Assembly (NCBI GenBank): GCA_019055375.1
Contig: JAHQIW010007056.1
Coordinates: forward strand, 1-64,000
Direction of reading: 5' to 3'
DNA: 64,000 nucleotides
Source of the DNA: Parelaphostrongylus tenuis
Taxonomy: Eukaryota > Nematoda > Chromadorea > Rhabditida > Metastrongylidae
This document shows positions 24,987 through 37,162 of this stretch, in pieces. Position 1 is the stretch's first letter, and each line of letters starts with the position of its first letter. The notes below the pieces were generated by a model. The model was given only the letters and a program-made list of their open reading frames with translations, did not search any database and had not been told where the DNA came from. Position numbers and translations under genes: made by a program.

Positions 24987-25098
24987 GAGTATTTACTTCT
25001 GTTTAGCCGTTCCGAGGTGTCACTGGTATTATATTGGTGTTATTGATATAAATAATATCAGTAACACCTCGCAACGGCTAAACAGAAAAAAAATACTC
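24987..25098. repeat. Short hairpin element F4
   Basis: GAGTATTTACTTCTGTTTAG at the left edge pairs with CTAAACAGAAAAAAAATACT at the right edge, and CCGTTCCGAGGTGT pairs with ACACCTCGCAACGG. The arms are about 45 bases with a short loop; it looks like a MITE. Confidence 0.75.
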
Positions 25099-25934
25099 AC
25101 TTTCTATCTATGGTCCTGGAACATCTGCGATAACATTTTCTCTCTAAGGTCATGGATCATCTGCGTTGCCTAATTATCATGTAATTCCGAAAAAGACAGC
25201 AATCTCCGTTGGGAGGTTTGCTATAGATATTCATATAATTTATGCAGCAAAGTAGATGGAATTTGAAAGATATGGAGAATATACCTGATTGAATTGTGGG
25301 TTAGTATAAAAAATATCATAGAAATGTTCGATAAAGGTCTTAATATGGTTTTTCATAATTACTTGATCTTCCCTTTAAAAACGTGGATTACAAATGGAGC
25401 AATTGCGTTATATGTAATAAAACAACCTTATTAAAGTACACAGAAATCCCATTTGTTGACGAAAAAGTAAGAATTTCATTAGATAATTACCACACTAGCA
25501 TTAAAGCACGCATCGGCAGCCTTTCTTCGTAACCGTCCGAAGCGCCCGCCAACCGGAAATGGCGCCGTCCTCAAAGGGATTGTCTAAAAGAGAACTCTAT
25601 TCTGTGACAAATATGCGCTTGGGAGACACAAATCTTTTCTTTTCGTTGGAGCGTTATCAAAAGACTTTTTCAGAAAACAGCCACGTAGCGTTGTAGCCAC
25701 AGATTTAAGCTTTCGAATACTTACTAGAAGTGCAATGAAAAATCTTTGTTCTACGAAAAGGATGGTTTCTTCATTCATATCGTCTGACAAAAAAGAATCA
25801 AAAAGGCCATGTTCAGCGAAAAATGTGCCAAAAAGCGCGCCGAATATAAAACTAATTTCATCTTTCCTTGATTTTCTTATTAAGCAAGTACGAGGTTGTA
25901 GATTTGATGATTTCTTCGGTGCAGACGAAGTGTG

Positions 25935-26140
25935 CAATGAACTTGATCGTGATGGCTGAAGTTTCGGCTTTATCGCCCTCTTCAGAGCCTGAAAGAGTCA
26001 AATTGATTACGTAAGCTGTTCTGCTCTGGTTATGAAAGTGGTTGTCTGAGTGTTTTGCATATCAATTTGACTCTTTCAGACTCTGAAGAGGGCATAAAAC
26101 CGAGACGTCAGCCATCACCATCAAGTTCATTGTACTGTTC
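25935..26140. repeat. Hairpin element F5
   Basis: CGCCCTCTTCAGAGCCTGAA then AGAGTCAAATTGAT on the left pairs with ATCAATTTGACTCTTTCAGA then CTCTGAAGAGGGC on the right. Outer arms continue through CTTGATCGTGATGGCTGA and its complement. Confidence 0.75.
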
Positions 26141-26261
26141 CTCTGTACCGAATAAATCTTAAAATTAACAACCTCGTAGTTGCTCAATAAGAGAATCAAG
26201 GAGATATTCCATCAATGGCGAGATTGAACGATAGGCGGTCATGGGAGTTTCGTCTTTCCTG

Positions 26262-26500
26262 CTTCAGCGCATGTTCATCAAGAAGACATGAAAATATTCT
26301 ATTGATATTAAGAGTAAAAATGCCGTAGTTTTTTGAAATGGTGTCGATTTATCATTGTCGAATATAAATGCAATACCATATTCTATGCTGACATTGTACC
26401 AGAGGGCGACATTGCGCCATTTTAGATGCGAGGTCCAGCACAAAAATCTCTGGGTTGCCATTGGCTGACTACTAAAATTCCGGAAAAAAATTTTTAACAC
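26262..26500 (+). pseudogene. Decayed duplicate of spe-4 exon 8 and its upstream intron
   Basis: Colinear with 14240-14470: TGTTCATCAAGAA, AAGRGTAAAAATGCCG, GAATATAAATGC and ATATTCTA occur in the same order and spacing, then GACATTGTACCAGAGG for the exon start GGCATTGTGCCAGGGG, through ATTCCGGAAAA. The acceptor TTCTAG has become TTCTAT and the exon frame is broken, so this copy cannot act as an exon. Confidence 0.7.
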
Positions 26501-27604
26501 AGGAAACCCCATCTATTTTGGATCAATATGATCATCTTTGTATTATGTATGCAAAAGATGTTGGAACTAAAAATTTTATTGTGATATCTTTTAATCACCC
26601 TATTACAACCTTTGAATGTTAAGAACAGTATTAGTGCATGTGAGCGAATGTTATTCCTCCTGAAGAAAAAGTGTCATGTGCTCAAAAAACATGAAATAAT
26701 GTGTAGAAGAACATTGGGGTTATGGAATAAGATTGCTCTCAAATTTTTGTAGAAAGTCCGTGGCGTAAACGACAAATCAGTGGTTGTGCTCAAAAAGTTG
26801 ATGAAATAGTAAATGATTTCATTTGAAAATAATTGATTACATGCTATATAACATGAATATCGCTAACATTTACTAGGTCTATTACATACATATTGCTACA
26901 CACTTTAATACCTTTTCGACAATTGAATATTAACAAGACCACGTTGAGACTCACACTGAAACCTATTCATGGTTAGCCTATTTTACAGGTAATACACGTA
27001 ATTTTATAGGTTTTTATGAAATAAAACGATGTCAAAAATAAAAGATTTATATAGTTATATCCTCTACCCAATTTAGTACAACTCTTGAATGCTAAGAGAA
27101 GTATAGCTGCATGTGGACGAATGCTATTCCTTCACATCATGACCAACTTGAAGCTCACACTGAATGTGAGATAACCTGAGCGTTAGACATCGCATTCGAT
27201 GTGATGTATATGCTACCTTCGTGCATGCTTTGAAGGATTGCGATGTATCATAATGGGTTGTGCAACAACAGTAGTTTCTCAAGATAAAGATTACATGGTT
27301 CTTGGTAAATTTGTGAACTTATGAAGTTAACCTCGATGAAATGAATTTTGACTTTGCACGCGGTGTAACCTGTTCTTCGACGGCTCCTCTTTGTAAGAAG
27401 GGTCTCCCCCCCTCACAACAATTGGCTCGGATGAGCGGCACTGTGCAACTGACGAGCTGCAAGGCCGAAACACGTGCATGCACTGTATAAGTGCCGTAGC
27501 AGACCCCATAAAAGGTTTGAAATATGCTGTCAAAGTGAACTTATTTTTTACAGTTTGTTTGATCACTCATGCTATCTCAATGTTCTTATTCAGGTCTTCG
27601 GGAA

Positions 27605-30600
27605 ATGAATGAATACGTCGAACGCGCTGATGAAACGACTCGAAACATTATTGAAAAGGATTGCAGTTTATTGATGGAGTGCCGGTAATCCATAAGATGA
27701 TTTTTATCACAAAGACAAGCTATCATTTTTTTGAAGAATATGTTGGAGATTCCATCCGTCGAGATGTTATAAATGATGAACATTGAATGTTTACTTATTT
27801 ATGCTTTACGCATAGGTTTTATAGCACTGAGCGTTTTGGTAACGAAGTCTGACTGGCCCTCCAAAGTTTTCTCTTTATCGTTTACCGAGTTTTTCAGATC
27901 GTGCGGTAATCTATTCCGCAGTATTCCAAACTTTGTCCTTCATAAAACGAAATACTGTTGTAATTCACATGGCAACACAAATAAAGGACATGTTCGCGCA
28001 CTAGTGGAAAGTGAGGATAATAGCAATTTTCCCTCGAAGAACGACAGGACCAAAACGGGTATAATAGTCGAGTTGTTTTGCTAAAAAAAAACCATTATCT
28101 TCAAAGTGAATTTTCTTAACGTCACAAAAGTTCCAGGCCCGCAAAATGTCGTTCCACTCCGCCGTACCAATATAGTACGCTACCTCGCCAACAAATCATC
28201 TATTCTTGAAACTGAAGTGAACGGTGGTAAGGTACGATCGACAGTACTTGGTTTCGGAATTTTTGTTCTAGGCATTCTATCTAGGGCAGTTTTTCAGTCC
28301 AAAACGTGAATTGTTTACACCACTTTTATAGGGTAGCATGGACCTTTTTGCCTTTCCCAGGTTCCGTCGACAAATAGCCGTTGTTCCTACTGCAGATGGG
28401 AACACTGCGGTATGTTTGCTAAAATTTCAGCGTATGCGAAAGGATATGCAGTTGTTTCAGTGTCTTGTTGAGGCACCATTTGTGGCAGCTAAAGATCCTA
28501 GTGCTGATCAAGTATTAATGGTTATGCCTGAAGATCTTTCTGTGCAGTAAGTTAAGGTAAATATTGATTTCTGCTGTGTCTATTTTATTTTTATTTAGGT
28601 ACAGAAATATGAGCCTCAGGCAGCGTACGGCAGAGCGAATGGCCATGGAAATAAAGTTGTCCGAAGTAAGTCTCAGATTGAATAGACCTTTACACTTGTA
28701 AAAAGCCATAGATCCCCTAATTTTATGCGACATAAACATTATGAGAAGGTGGTACAGTAGTTAAGAATATGGCAAGCTTCAGCTCTGCTGTGGTACAGTA
28801 GTTAAGAATATGGCAAGCTTCAGCTCTGCTGTCACCGGCTGAGATTATTCTTGTGCCGCTTTTGAACTCAACATCAAAATTGTCTCATTTAGTTATCTGA
28901 ATGGCATTATATCGTTTTTTGTTATAACAACGATATATATGTATAAGCATATGTATATAAGCATTTAAATGCATATGTATGTATAGTGTTATTTCTAACT
29001 GAGGGGATCCCAGTACTTCTAGCACTCAGTTCGCTGTTTCATCTTCTTCTTAAACGTCGCAGAACACTGGTAGAGCTAATCTTCTTGCAATCTTAAGAAC
29101 AGCGTGGCTGTGGCGTCCCTATAAGGCGTTGTTGTTGACTCCCGAGGAGAATTGAGAGGTGGAACCTGCCCCACGTGCACCACGGCGAGCATCACAATCA
29201 CTTGGCCATTTTGTTAGTGGCATTTTTGCTTTGGGTAATCCCAAGTTCATCGGTTGATTTGAGGGATGATGAGATCAGCGTATATTTGGGACTTCATCGA
29301 ATGTACGAATAGTATGCTAAATTTCACGAGGTCAACTCAATAACATGTACTAACATTTTGATGAAATTTAATCGATCTTCTGCGGTCCCTCAAAAGCATT
29401 CTTACTGAGATCATATCTATGGCAACTTGTTGTAAAAGTGATATCATTTCATGACTAAGGGGTTTAGGTCTAAGCGTGAATGTGCTCATTAAACCGTTTC
29501 TCTACCTGTTCCACAGTCCTTTTAGGACCACTCTATTTTTCCGGATTACAGTGTTTTCACAATCTACTATTATTGTTATTCATAAGAGTGTTACTCTTCA
29601 GGTCAAGATTATAGACCGCTTGAACCAATTCGTTGGCACTGATCCAATTCAACATCGATGTCTCGGTGCCGAGTGTAGCACGATCCGTCCATTCAAGGAT
29701 ATCTTAACGCTAGCTTTTCACGTTGCAGTGAAACACTCAGAAAGGACACCACCGCACTATGCGCTCTCGTGTGTCATTTGTGCTGAAAGTTTTACGGAGT
29801 AAGATGATTTGTTTTTCAATGTCGTTACTGCTTTGCCCTATTTTACTTTTCTGTCAGATTTTCATAGTCCGGTCCTATTTTTACCGTCTATTTTTGGCTT
29901 ACTTTTTACGTATGGTTTATTCCCTGGACAGGAAGTGACTTAACATGTTGTGATGATTCTGCCTTTGCTTTATTCGGTTCCGCCTGTTGTCTCCGTCATC
30001 AACAAAACTTGCAAATTCATTCATAGCTTTGACTTCCATTTGAGAGCTTTATCTTCTTCATCAACATCCAGTCGAGTTGATTTTTGATGAATTATTGAGA
30101 TAACTCTATTAGAAAGTTTTCACGTTTTCAGCCTATTCACTCAACATACTTGGGGATCCACAAAGATTGATTTTTCTAACCAGTTGACCCCGTAAAGCGT
30201 TGAGGTGGTGATTGTATGCATATCATTACATTCGTTTTGAGTGTTTTCTTAAGATCACAGCTCAAAATTCAATATGCCTCATTTTTGAGCCACGCATGTC
30301 AGTGGTCTGTCAAACAGGACTGACTTATAGACCCCGATACACGTGCTTCGATCTTGCGATCTCGTCAGTCGGGCAGTTACCCTTTCTCATCTTTTGTTAA
30401 TCTCTGTGGGTGCTCCAGTCCACACACCAAGAGTTAGCGACGACGAACGCTTTACACTTTATGTCCAGTGAAAAACTCATGAACACAGAGTGCTGTACAC
30501 TCGATTGCTCGTGGCTAGTATATTCTATATTCAATATATCATAACATTCGTTTCGAGTGTTTTCTTATTGTGTTCGAGTGGAACTGGAGCACCCACAGAG

Positions 30601-33600
30601 ATTAGCAAAAGACGAGAAAGGGTAAGTGCCCGACTGACGAGATCGCAAGATTGAAACACGTGTATCGGGCTCTATAAGCCAGCCCTGTTTGACAGACCAC
30701 TGACACGCGTGGCTCAAAAATGATTGCAAGGCATATTGAATTTTGATTTTTTTTTTCATTTTGCACACTCTGAATCATTGAGTTAGCAAGTAGTTAAAGG
30801 AGAGCATGTGGAGTGAGATAAATGATAAATTCGTCACACAGATCATGTAAAGAAAATCTAATGGCAGCTTCAAAATAAATGGTCAGCTTACCATATTAGT
30901 CTTCAATTCATAACGTTTGATCAACTCGCAGTGTTCCATTGATCGTGCTTCTAAGGACTATTGTTCTCATCTTTGCTTAATGAAGTAAAAGAACAGTTTG
31001 AAAAAGGTTCTGATGGCTTCAAAAATAGTTCCAAGGAATATAATAACAGCACCTACGAGCACCATAGTCTGCGTACCAGCCGTCATGGGTTAACATAGGC
31101 ATCAATATAAATTGAGCCAATGAAGCTGAAATAAGCAATACCATCTTCCCCGCCCTGTTCCTCAAATGTATATTTATGTGGATTTGATGTTGATGTTACT
31201 GGAAGCGTCTGGTTTTGATTTTTATTTTTTACGATGGGACGCATTTTATAACCACCTGAAAACCAAGCATGAGGACATACGGAAAACTCATGAGTGTTTC
31301 CGCAAGAGTGAAGGAGGAGTCAAGCAGCGCGGTAGGAAGAAAATGGTAAGCTGTAGTTACTATTCATCTTTGATAACCGTTCACGTGACATACTTCACAG
31401 CTATACCATTTTAGGCAGACAATATGAGTAATGGATCGCGCTGCAGAAGCATGAGTCCAGTGATCAGTGGTAAAGACCGTGATAGGGAAGAAAAGGAGGC
31501 AAATGTGAGTTAAAGGCTTAATATCTAAATCAGAACACATTTTATCTAACGGCCTTTGGCGGTGGTATGACGTTATAATATATTCAGTTATGAAGAGTGA
31601 TGTGCAAAACTTTTGCGTTAGTTGGGATACGAGCCCACATTTCATGCTATTTGGGGGCCCGCGCTGGACTCGAAAAGAGTTGTGTCAAACGGGCGTCAGT
31701 AGTGAAACGGTTCAGCACACGCCCTCGGATAGGGTGAGATTGGGTTCAAATCCCACCTGACGCGAGAGTCTTGCACATCACTCTCCATAACTGGGCTTCA
31801 TATGTTTTATTTGCTTTTCCGATCGTAATGCAATAACTTTCGCTGGTAATGTCTGCTAATGTTAGCTGACCCATGTTTGTACTATATTTTTTATCTTTTA
31901 TATGCGTGTCTGTAGGGTGATGTTTTCAGAATAAGCAGAGGAGAATTGATGTTGTCTCGACTAACGAAGCTAGGAAAACGGTCGCATCGTGTACTTCAAC
32001 ATCAGACGTTGGCAATCCTGCTCGCCCCATATCCAATACGTTCACTGAAACTGGGGGTTCTCTGCAAGAAGTTCATGATTTGAGAGGGGCAGCATCTGAT
32101 CATTTGGTGGAGCGTCCCACTGACGAAAATAGTCTCTGTTACCCCTGGTCAAGAGAAGGTACCTAGAATTTGAATTTTTCTCAAAAAACTCAGAACCTCT
32201 GATGAGTCAAACGCCAATGCCTCGGCTTTTGATCGCGCAAATCATTATGTTGTCATAACACGATCCACACGGTTGTAAGAGCGCAACTATTAGGAGTGCA
32301 GAATTGAACCTTCCATTTTATACTCGTCATCCGTAAAATTTTTTCCTCTGAACTTATTAAAGGAATGCTCGACAGTGAAGGCGAAATGACTGGTGGCTTG
32401 ACCCATGATGAAGTGTCGACCGGATCAAGTCAACAAACGATAGAACTGGATGATGTAAGTTGTTGAATCCTTTCGTTGTATCTGATGCTGGTATTATATG
32501 TAATATTGAAAATCGTCATATAATCCAAGCTACTGTACTTCAAGTCGCTTGTGTCTCAGTTTTGTTGGCCAATGAAATCCGCTTGTTCCAGGAACGCAAA
32601 GTGTCGTGCTTTTCACATATTAGCAATTTATTAGGATGGGGCAAAATATCTGAGCTCTGGTTCATTTGGCGATAGCCTTGGGATATCCTAGTGCACTCAT
32701 CCGAGAAAAACATGTTTAGAGGTTGGGTAAGGCAATGGAAGTAAAGCCGCTCTCTTTGAGATTCTTCAGATCTCTCCCATATCCAGTATCAGGAATGTGG
32801 TGCTAAACTGGTCTTGAAACTATTACACATGTTCAAAGATTTACGTGCATGATGGGTTCGAAGAAACGATTGAATACAGAATTTATTTGCACAATCCGTT
32901 ATCACCATAGTGCACTGATCCTTATACTTCTAGCTGTCGATTTCCTTCTTCGCAGTCATCGTCCCAATGATCTTCGAAAATTTTCCGGGTTGTTTCGAGT
33001 ACTACTTTAATCTTTATATCGTAGAACAAGCCGAGTCAAGTATTTCTGCAATCTTGGAGATAACTGGACTAAGGAATTCTCACGTACCCAAAAATTTTTT
33101 ATAGATCAAAGCAGTCTGTGCTAGAAAATAAGCGTGTGTGAACACTTTTTCCCGGAGTTTTTTTACACCTATTTTTCCCTACATTCAGATTTTTCGCTTT
33201 TTTCACTTTAGTTAGGTACTTTTTCTTGTAAAAATATTCCATCATCGAAAATCGCGAGCGTTTGTTCGTCCTTTTTGCGGATATCAAATAGCTCCTGTCT
33301 ATGGTAATCTAAAATAGATGCAGGGAGTTAAGCGTAAGAAGTGAAACCAGCATCTAGCTTCTTTATGACCTGTACCATTAGCTACTCGGCCACTCTTCCT
33401 TCACAGTATATGTCAGTGTATATCTACATGTATGTATCAATGAATTTATCTTAGGAAATCTAATTTATTTAATAAGATTTTATCACCGTTTAATTTGTTG
33501 TGCAAGTCTAGATCTGTTGAATTCTTTTAGACCAACAATGCTGACTATTTAACTATTGCGTACTCGAATAAATCATCGGATTCAAGTGTGGTGAGCAATT

Positions 33601-36600
33601 TTTCACATAGTACTTTCGTTGAAAAGTTTTTCATTGGGTGGAGGAGTAGTACAAAGTAAAAGTCGGAACTTTATCGCTCCCACATTACGTTTTGATCTTA
33701 GAAAAGGAGCAACGGCATGTCCTAATAGACACCATATTTTGCGTGACTTGAGCATTTTGAAAATAGTTGGTTTCTCATTGCGAACAATAGTTGAAATCAT
33801 TCCACTTTTTATCAGGCAATTTCGCCAATATTTCTTGTCCCTTTGTAGACCGTTTGCAAGGTTCTCAAAGCACATGCTATTCAGTGTCATCCCGCCGGGC
33901 ACAGTTTTTCCATCAGTTTTTTGTAATCAGCGGATAGTTTGAAAAAGACAGAATTAGCAGTAACTTTTGTTTTTAGAAGGGCCTTTTCATTTGGTGTTCC
34001 AGCCAACGGGTAGCAAATTACGCTTAGCTATCGGAGTAATTTGTCTATTGCTTTGCGGATTTGTTAACGCTTATATAGAGGTTTCAAATCAGAGGCGTTT
34101 TAATTTTATAAATAATGATCAACAACAATTTTGTCTGTATAAATAGCACAGATCGACAATATAAGCGTCTTGCATGGATTGCACTCCTAACAATCGACAT
34201 TCAGTGCGTTTAAAAAAGTTCGCAACTTGGATCGCCCTTTTGAAAACTTCGTCACCTCCCACATGAACTCGGTTAAAGCGAATCTCTCTGCATATACAGT
34301 CACTGTACTTCCACTTCCTTACCCTTTGGTTGTTTTGCAAAGAGAAATTGTAGGTAAAACTAGGTGTGTCAATATAATGAACAAGCAAGAAATATGCGCT
34401 AGCTACTAGCAAATTACGATACCTCCCGCATTGATTCATTTCAGAATGCGTAAGTATTCTATTTTCCCCAAATATGATATCATGTAACAAACCTTGCGAG
34501 CACTCTTAATGGTGTAAATAGTGGGAATATCCATCGGAAGTGAGACGGATGAGGCGCAGTGGCTAGAGGTGCCCTACATCACACGTGTGATGGCACGCCT
34601 CCCTCCTTGCTACAGTACAGGGCTTAACGTGGGGCGCGGATCACTGACGAGGAGGGTGAGTTCTCCGAAACACGCGTGTATGACCCTGGCGTATAAGGCT
34701 TCAAACATTCTTAGAAATTATATGTACATATATATATATATACATGCATACATATATATATATGTATATACATATATATATATGTATATATAGTGTTGTA
34801 AAATCTACATTGTAATGACTCTTCTAGCGTTCCGTCTTCTGTTTCCATTTTCTCCGAAATGTAAAAGATAGATTGAGTAGATTCCAATCGTATTGCTTCC
34901 TAACAGTTCGTTCTATTTCAAGAAGTCCCATTACTACCCTACTAGTGGGAGAAAGTTGCATTTCATGTCTTTGTAAGATGACACAGCTTTTGGTAATCAA
35001 TCTATGTAAAGAAGAAAGCGTCCTACAAGGGATTGGCTTCGACGAAAGACACCGTGCAACTGGCGAGGCTGTAATGCCGAAACACGGGGGCACTTACTGT
35101 ATAAGTGCCATTATAGACCTCATAAAAGGCTCAAAATATAGTCGATCCGTTGCTACTTTGATCTCCAATGTCATACAAGCAGAATCTTCCATTTGTTCTT
35201 CTTCTGCCAATGATCTGCAAGCTTTCGGAGTTGCCAGAATTACCATCTTGGGCTATGAAGCAAAAAACTCCTGACATGCCTATTTAACTTGATTAAGCGA
35301 ATCGGCATCCGCGCAGGAGCAGTTCCATTGCGGAAAAGACGATAATCGGACGACGCAGCATCTAGACTGTAGACTGGTTGCGGAAAGACAGCTCACTCCC
35401 TATCATCAGACTTTCTTTATGCTGTGAGGTGGGGCACTGTCCATCTGAAACAGCGCGTGCCTTCGAAGGATCAATATTGGATACTTTTCATTCAATCGTA
35501 AACTCGGTAGATTATGAAAATATTCCTAAGCTATGTTCATGAATTTATAGTGACTGGTACTGTGTAAAGCAAAGTGAAATTATATTTTTTGTGGGTATTG
35601 AGAAACTTTTCCCTCAACCTGAAATTCCCTAAGTTAAGCTAATTTTTGTTGATGATTTTATCGTTTCACTAATACACTCAGTACTCTTTTCCATACATTC
35701 AGGCGCGCGAATTGCGCAGTGGTGCGCGATCTTCGCTGTTTGATCAAGGGTTTTTTTTTCACCGTTGTGTGAAAATATTTGGAGTTCTTCTATGACTTCG
35801 ATGCAGCACGACTTTCTTTACTGGCACATATTCTTTTGGTCTGAACATATGTGGCCTGTATTCAGGAAAACGCTGGTTTACTACGTAATCATAAGGATTT
35901 TGGTAATTATTCAGTGTTATTGTTGTGCAGAGGGTTCTCGATAAGAATCTTCACTTTTAGTCTTCCATAGTATCATACAATACTCCACAGTAATCATAGT
36001 GAATGAAAAGTGAAAAACTATAAGTAAGTACAAAGTTGGAACCCAATGAGAAAACATGAGTAAAATATGATGAAACATGCTATATGCGATGTCAGTTAAT
36101 CGATGGCTCTCACTATAACTAAGCTTATATCAACCATTGCATTATTTACAACTATTTAAAAATGACGTCATGCGAAAAAAGTCGATAATTCATGAATAGT
36201 GGAAGAATTTTGAGCGTAGAGGATAAAATCGTATCATTAGTAGAACTAGTAATTACTGCATATAAAACCAATTACACCATCAAAATTATCAAGATCTGTA
36301 TTATCGAATGACTAGTAAGAGTTTGAAGAGCAATGTACAAGCCTCAGCCGAGTAAATAAAGCAAACTAAATGTGAAAAATAGTTTCATTAACATGGTAAA
36401 AAGACTTTTTGAAATTAAACATACTGTTGAAATTGTTGAGATTTGAGCTTTCGAATGATTCTTGAGCGTCTGAGAGAAAGCTTTGTCCAGCTAGAAAGGC
36501 TTTCAAACATTCGTGTGCATCAGCTGGTACACGTCGTCCCTTAGGGGGCCAATAGTACCCACCTTACATAATAATAGATGAATAGATAAATTATGATTAG

Positions 36601-36703
36601 TATTTTAGTTTCCTTTTCATTTCAGCATTCTCTGCAATTGGTTGGTCCTGTTGATAGCTCTGATAAGTGCGAACACTATTCGAACGACGGTATTATTTCC
36701 TAA
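27605..36703 (+). CDS. Unrecognised two-zinc-finger protein, 10 exons
   Basis: I cannot name this gene. Exons: 27594-27684, 28361-28546, 28599-28665, 29602-29798, 31234-31345, 31415-31504, 31930-32158, 32363-32454, 33531-33590, 36626-36703. Phases match throughout, giving about 396 residues. Two C2H2-like fingers are visible: C131-X4-C136-X14-H151-X4-H156, then C168-X2-C171-X12-H184-X4-H189. The second is split by an intron. Residues 28-111 form a compact, probably folded domain (LLKFQRMRKDMQLFQCLVEA, then AMEIKLSE). Residues 195-214 are basic, and 215-396 are hydrophilic, Ser/Thr/Asp/Glu-rich and probably disordered. There is no signal peptide or membrane span. A nuclear or nucleic-acid-binding role is a guess from the fingers and basic patch. 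ATG 27605 lies 11 bases after an acceptor-like TTATTCAG, suggesting spliced-leader trans-splicing; an upstream exon is possible. The acceptor before 31234 lacks AG. The last exon follows a 3 kb intron and is the least certain. Confidence 0.72.
28750..28831 (+). repeat. Exact 41-bp tandem duplication
   Basis: The unit starting TGGTACAGTAGTTAAGAATA occurs twice without a mismatch (28750-28790, 28791-28831). The unit itself looks like a tRNA-like SINE head. It lies in a zinc-finger gene intron. Confidence 0.85.
29001..29217 (-). repeat. SINE-like family A copy
   Basis: Same order of blocks as the 10110 copy: box A-like AATGGCCAAGTGATTGTGAT on minus, then the CGGGAGTCAACAACAACG block, ending near GGGATCCCCTC. 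It is in an intron of the zinc-finger gene. Confidence 0.65.
29602..31345 (+). other. Zinc-finger exons of the unrecognised gene
   Basis: Exon 29602-29798 encodes finger 1 (RCLGAECSTIRPF to AFHVAVKH) and the first half of finger 2 (LSCVICAESFT). Exon 31234-31345 supplies the rest (EWDAFYNHLKTKH) and a basic tail (SEGGVKQRGRKKM). Joined, finger 2 has near-ideal C2H2 spacing, which is the main reason to accept the join despite the non-AG acceptor. Both fingers have four residues between their histidines. Confidence 0.75.
30225..30770. repeat. Long inverted repeat of family C
   Basis: 30240-30425 and 30575-30770 are near-perfect inverted copies: GGGTGCTCCAGTCC against GGAGCACCC, CCCCGATACACGTGCTTCGA against TTGAAACACGTGTATCGGG, and TGAGCCACGCATGTCAGTGG against CCACTGACACGCGTGGCTCA. 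Arms are about 180 bases. It lies in a zinc-finger gene intron. Confidence 0.75.
31545..31800. repeat. Foldback element F1 copy
   Basis: GAGTGATGTGCAAAACTTTT near 31592 and TCTTGCACATCACTCTCCAT near 31770-31790 form the arms. The core carries box B-like GGGTTCAAATCCCACC. Upstream GGCGGTGGTATGACG matches the lead of other F1 copies. It lies in a zinc-finger gene intron. Confidence 0.7.
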
Positions 36704-37006
36704 ACCCAAAAAGTATAGGACTTGGTGGGCTTGGAGCAAACTGACGCATAATGTACTGGACAGTATCACGACCACCCTTCTAGCCGCACCACTACAACAG
36801 ACCATTGATAGTGATCAAAACTGTTTACTAAATGCATCATTGAGACCATGTCTCTTGATTTACTTCACTTAATGGTTTTCTTTTCTTCTTTTAATTCTTT
36901 CAACTGTAAACTTGAACTAATATTTCCAATTTATGTGAAAAGCTACCTTCTTGCTATTTGAGAGATAATCAACGCATTGTGAAGATCTCAATGTATCAAT
37001 ATATTC

Positions 37007-37012
37007 TTTATT
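37007..37012 (-). terminator. Putative polyadenylation signal of unc-13
   Basis: On the minus strand AATAAA occurs about 375 bases beyond the unc-13 stop codon (TGA at 37388-37386), in AT-rich sequence, and is the first canonical hexamer I found there. Confidence 0.45.
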
Positions 37013-37156
37013 CTATAGAGTGAAAAGGCACTGTGATAACAATATCGAGTTGTTTTGTTATGTTAATGAAAGTAAATATTTGTTTGCAATCAGCAGTGGG
37101 CGACATATTTGATACGGATATCGAACAAAAATCTAATAGTATCAAAGCAATCAGCT

Positions 37157-37162
37157 AATAAA
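37157..37162 (+). terminator. Possible polyadenylation signal of the zinc-finger gene
   Basis: First plus-strand AATAAA after the stop at 36703, giving a UTR of roughly 460 bases. If used, the transcript would run into the unc-13 3' UTR on the other strand. A non-canonical signal nearer the stop is equally possible. Confidence 0.25.

Larger units (their letters stand above)
20160..27593. other. Gene-free interval between spe-4 and the zinc-finger gene
   Basis: About 7.4 kb without a supportable coding exon. It contains AT-rich dispersed repeats (for example 22730-23900 and 25590-25800), hairpin elements at 24987-25098 and 25935-26140, repeat-family C pieces at 20380-20780 and 27385-27545, a decayed copy of a spe-4 exon at 26262-26500, and related direct repeats at 26607-26665 and 27081-27135. 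A small G/C-rich patch sits at 24495-24560. Confidence 0.6.

Noticed and set aside
27773..28309. Two open frames (103 and 67 codons) in the first zinc-finger gene intron
   Set aside because: Neither can be spliced between 27684 and 28361 without breaking phase. Possible alternative exons, but unsupported.
33967..34015. Extra exon of the zinc-finger gene after a TTTTTAG acceptor
   Set aside because: It would end the protein at a stop after 16 codons, or require a weak GTAGCA donor. The HSLQLVGPVD exon at 36626 fits equally well in phase, so only that was kept.
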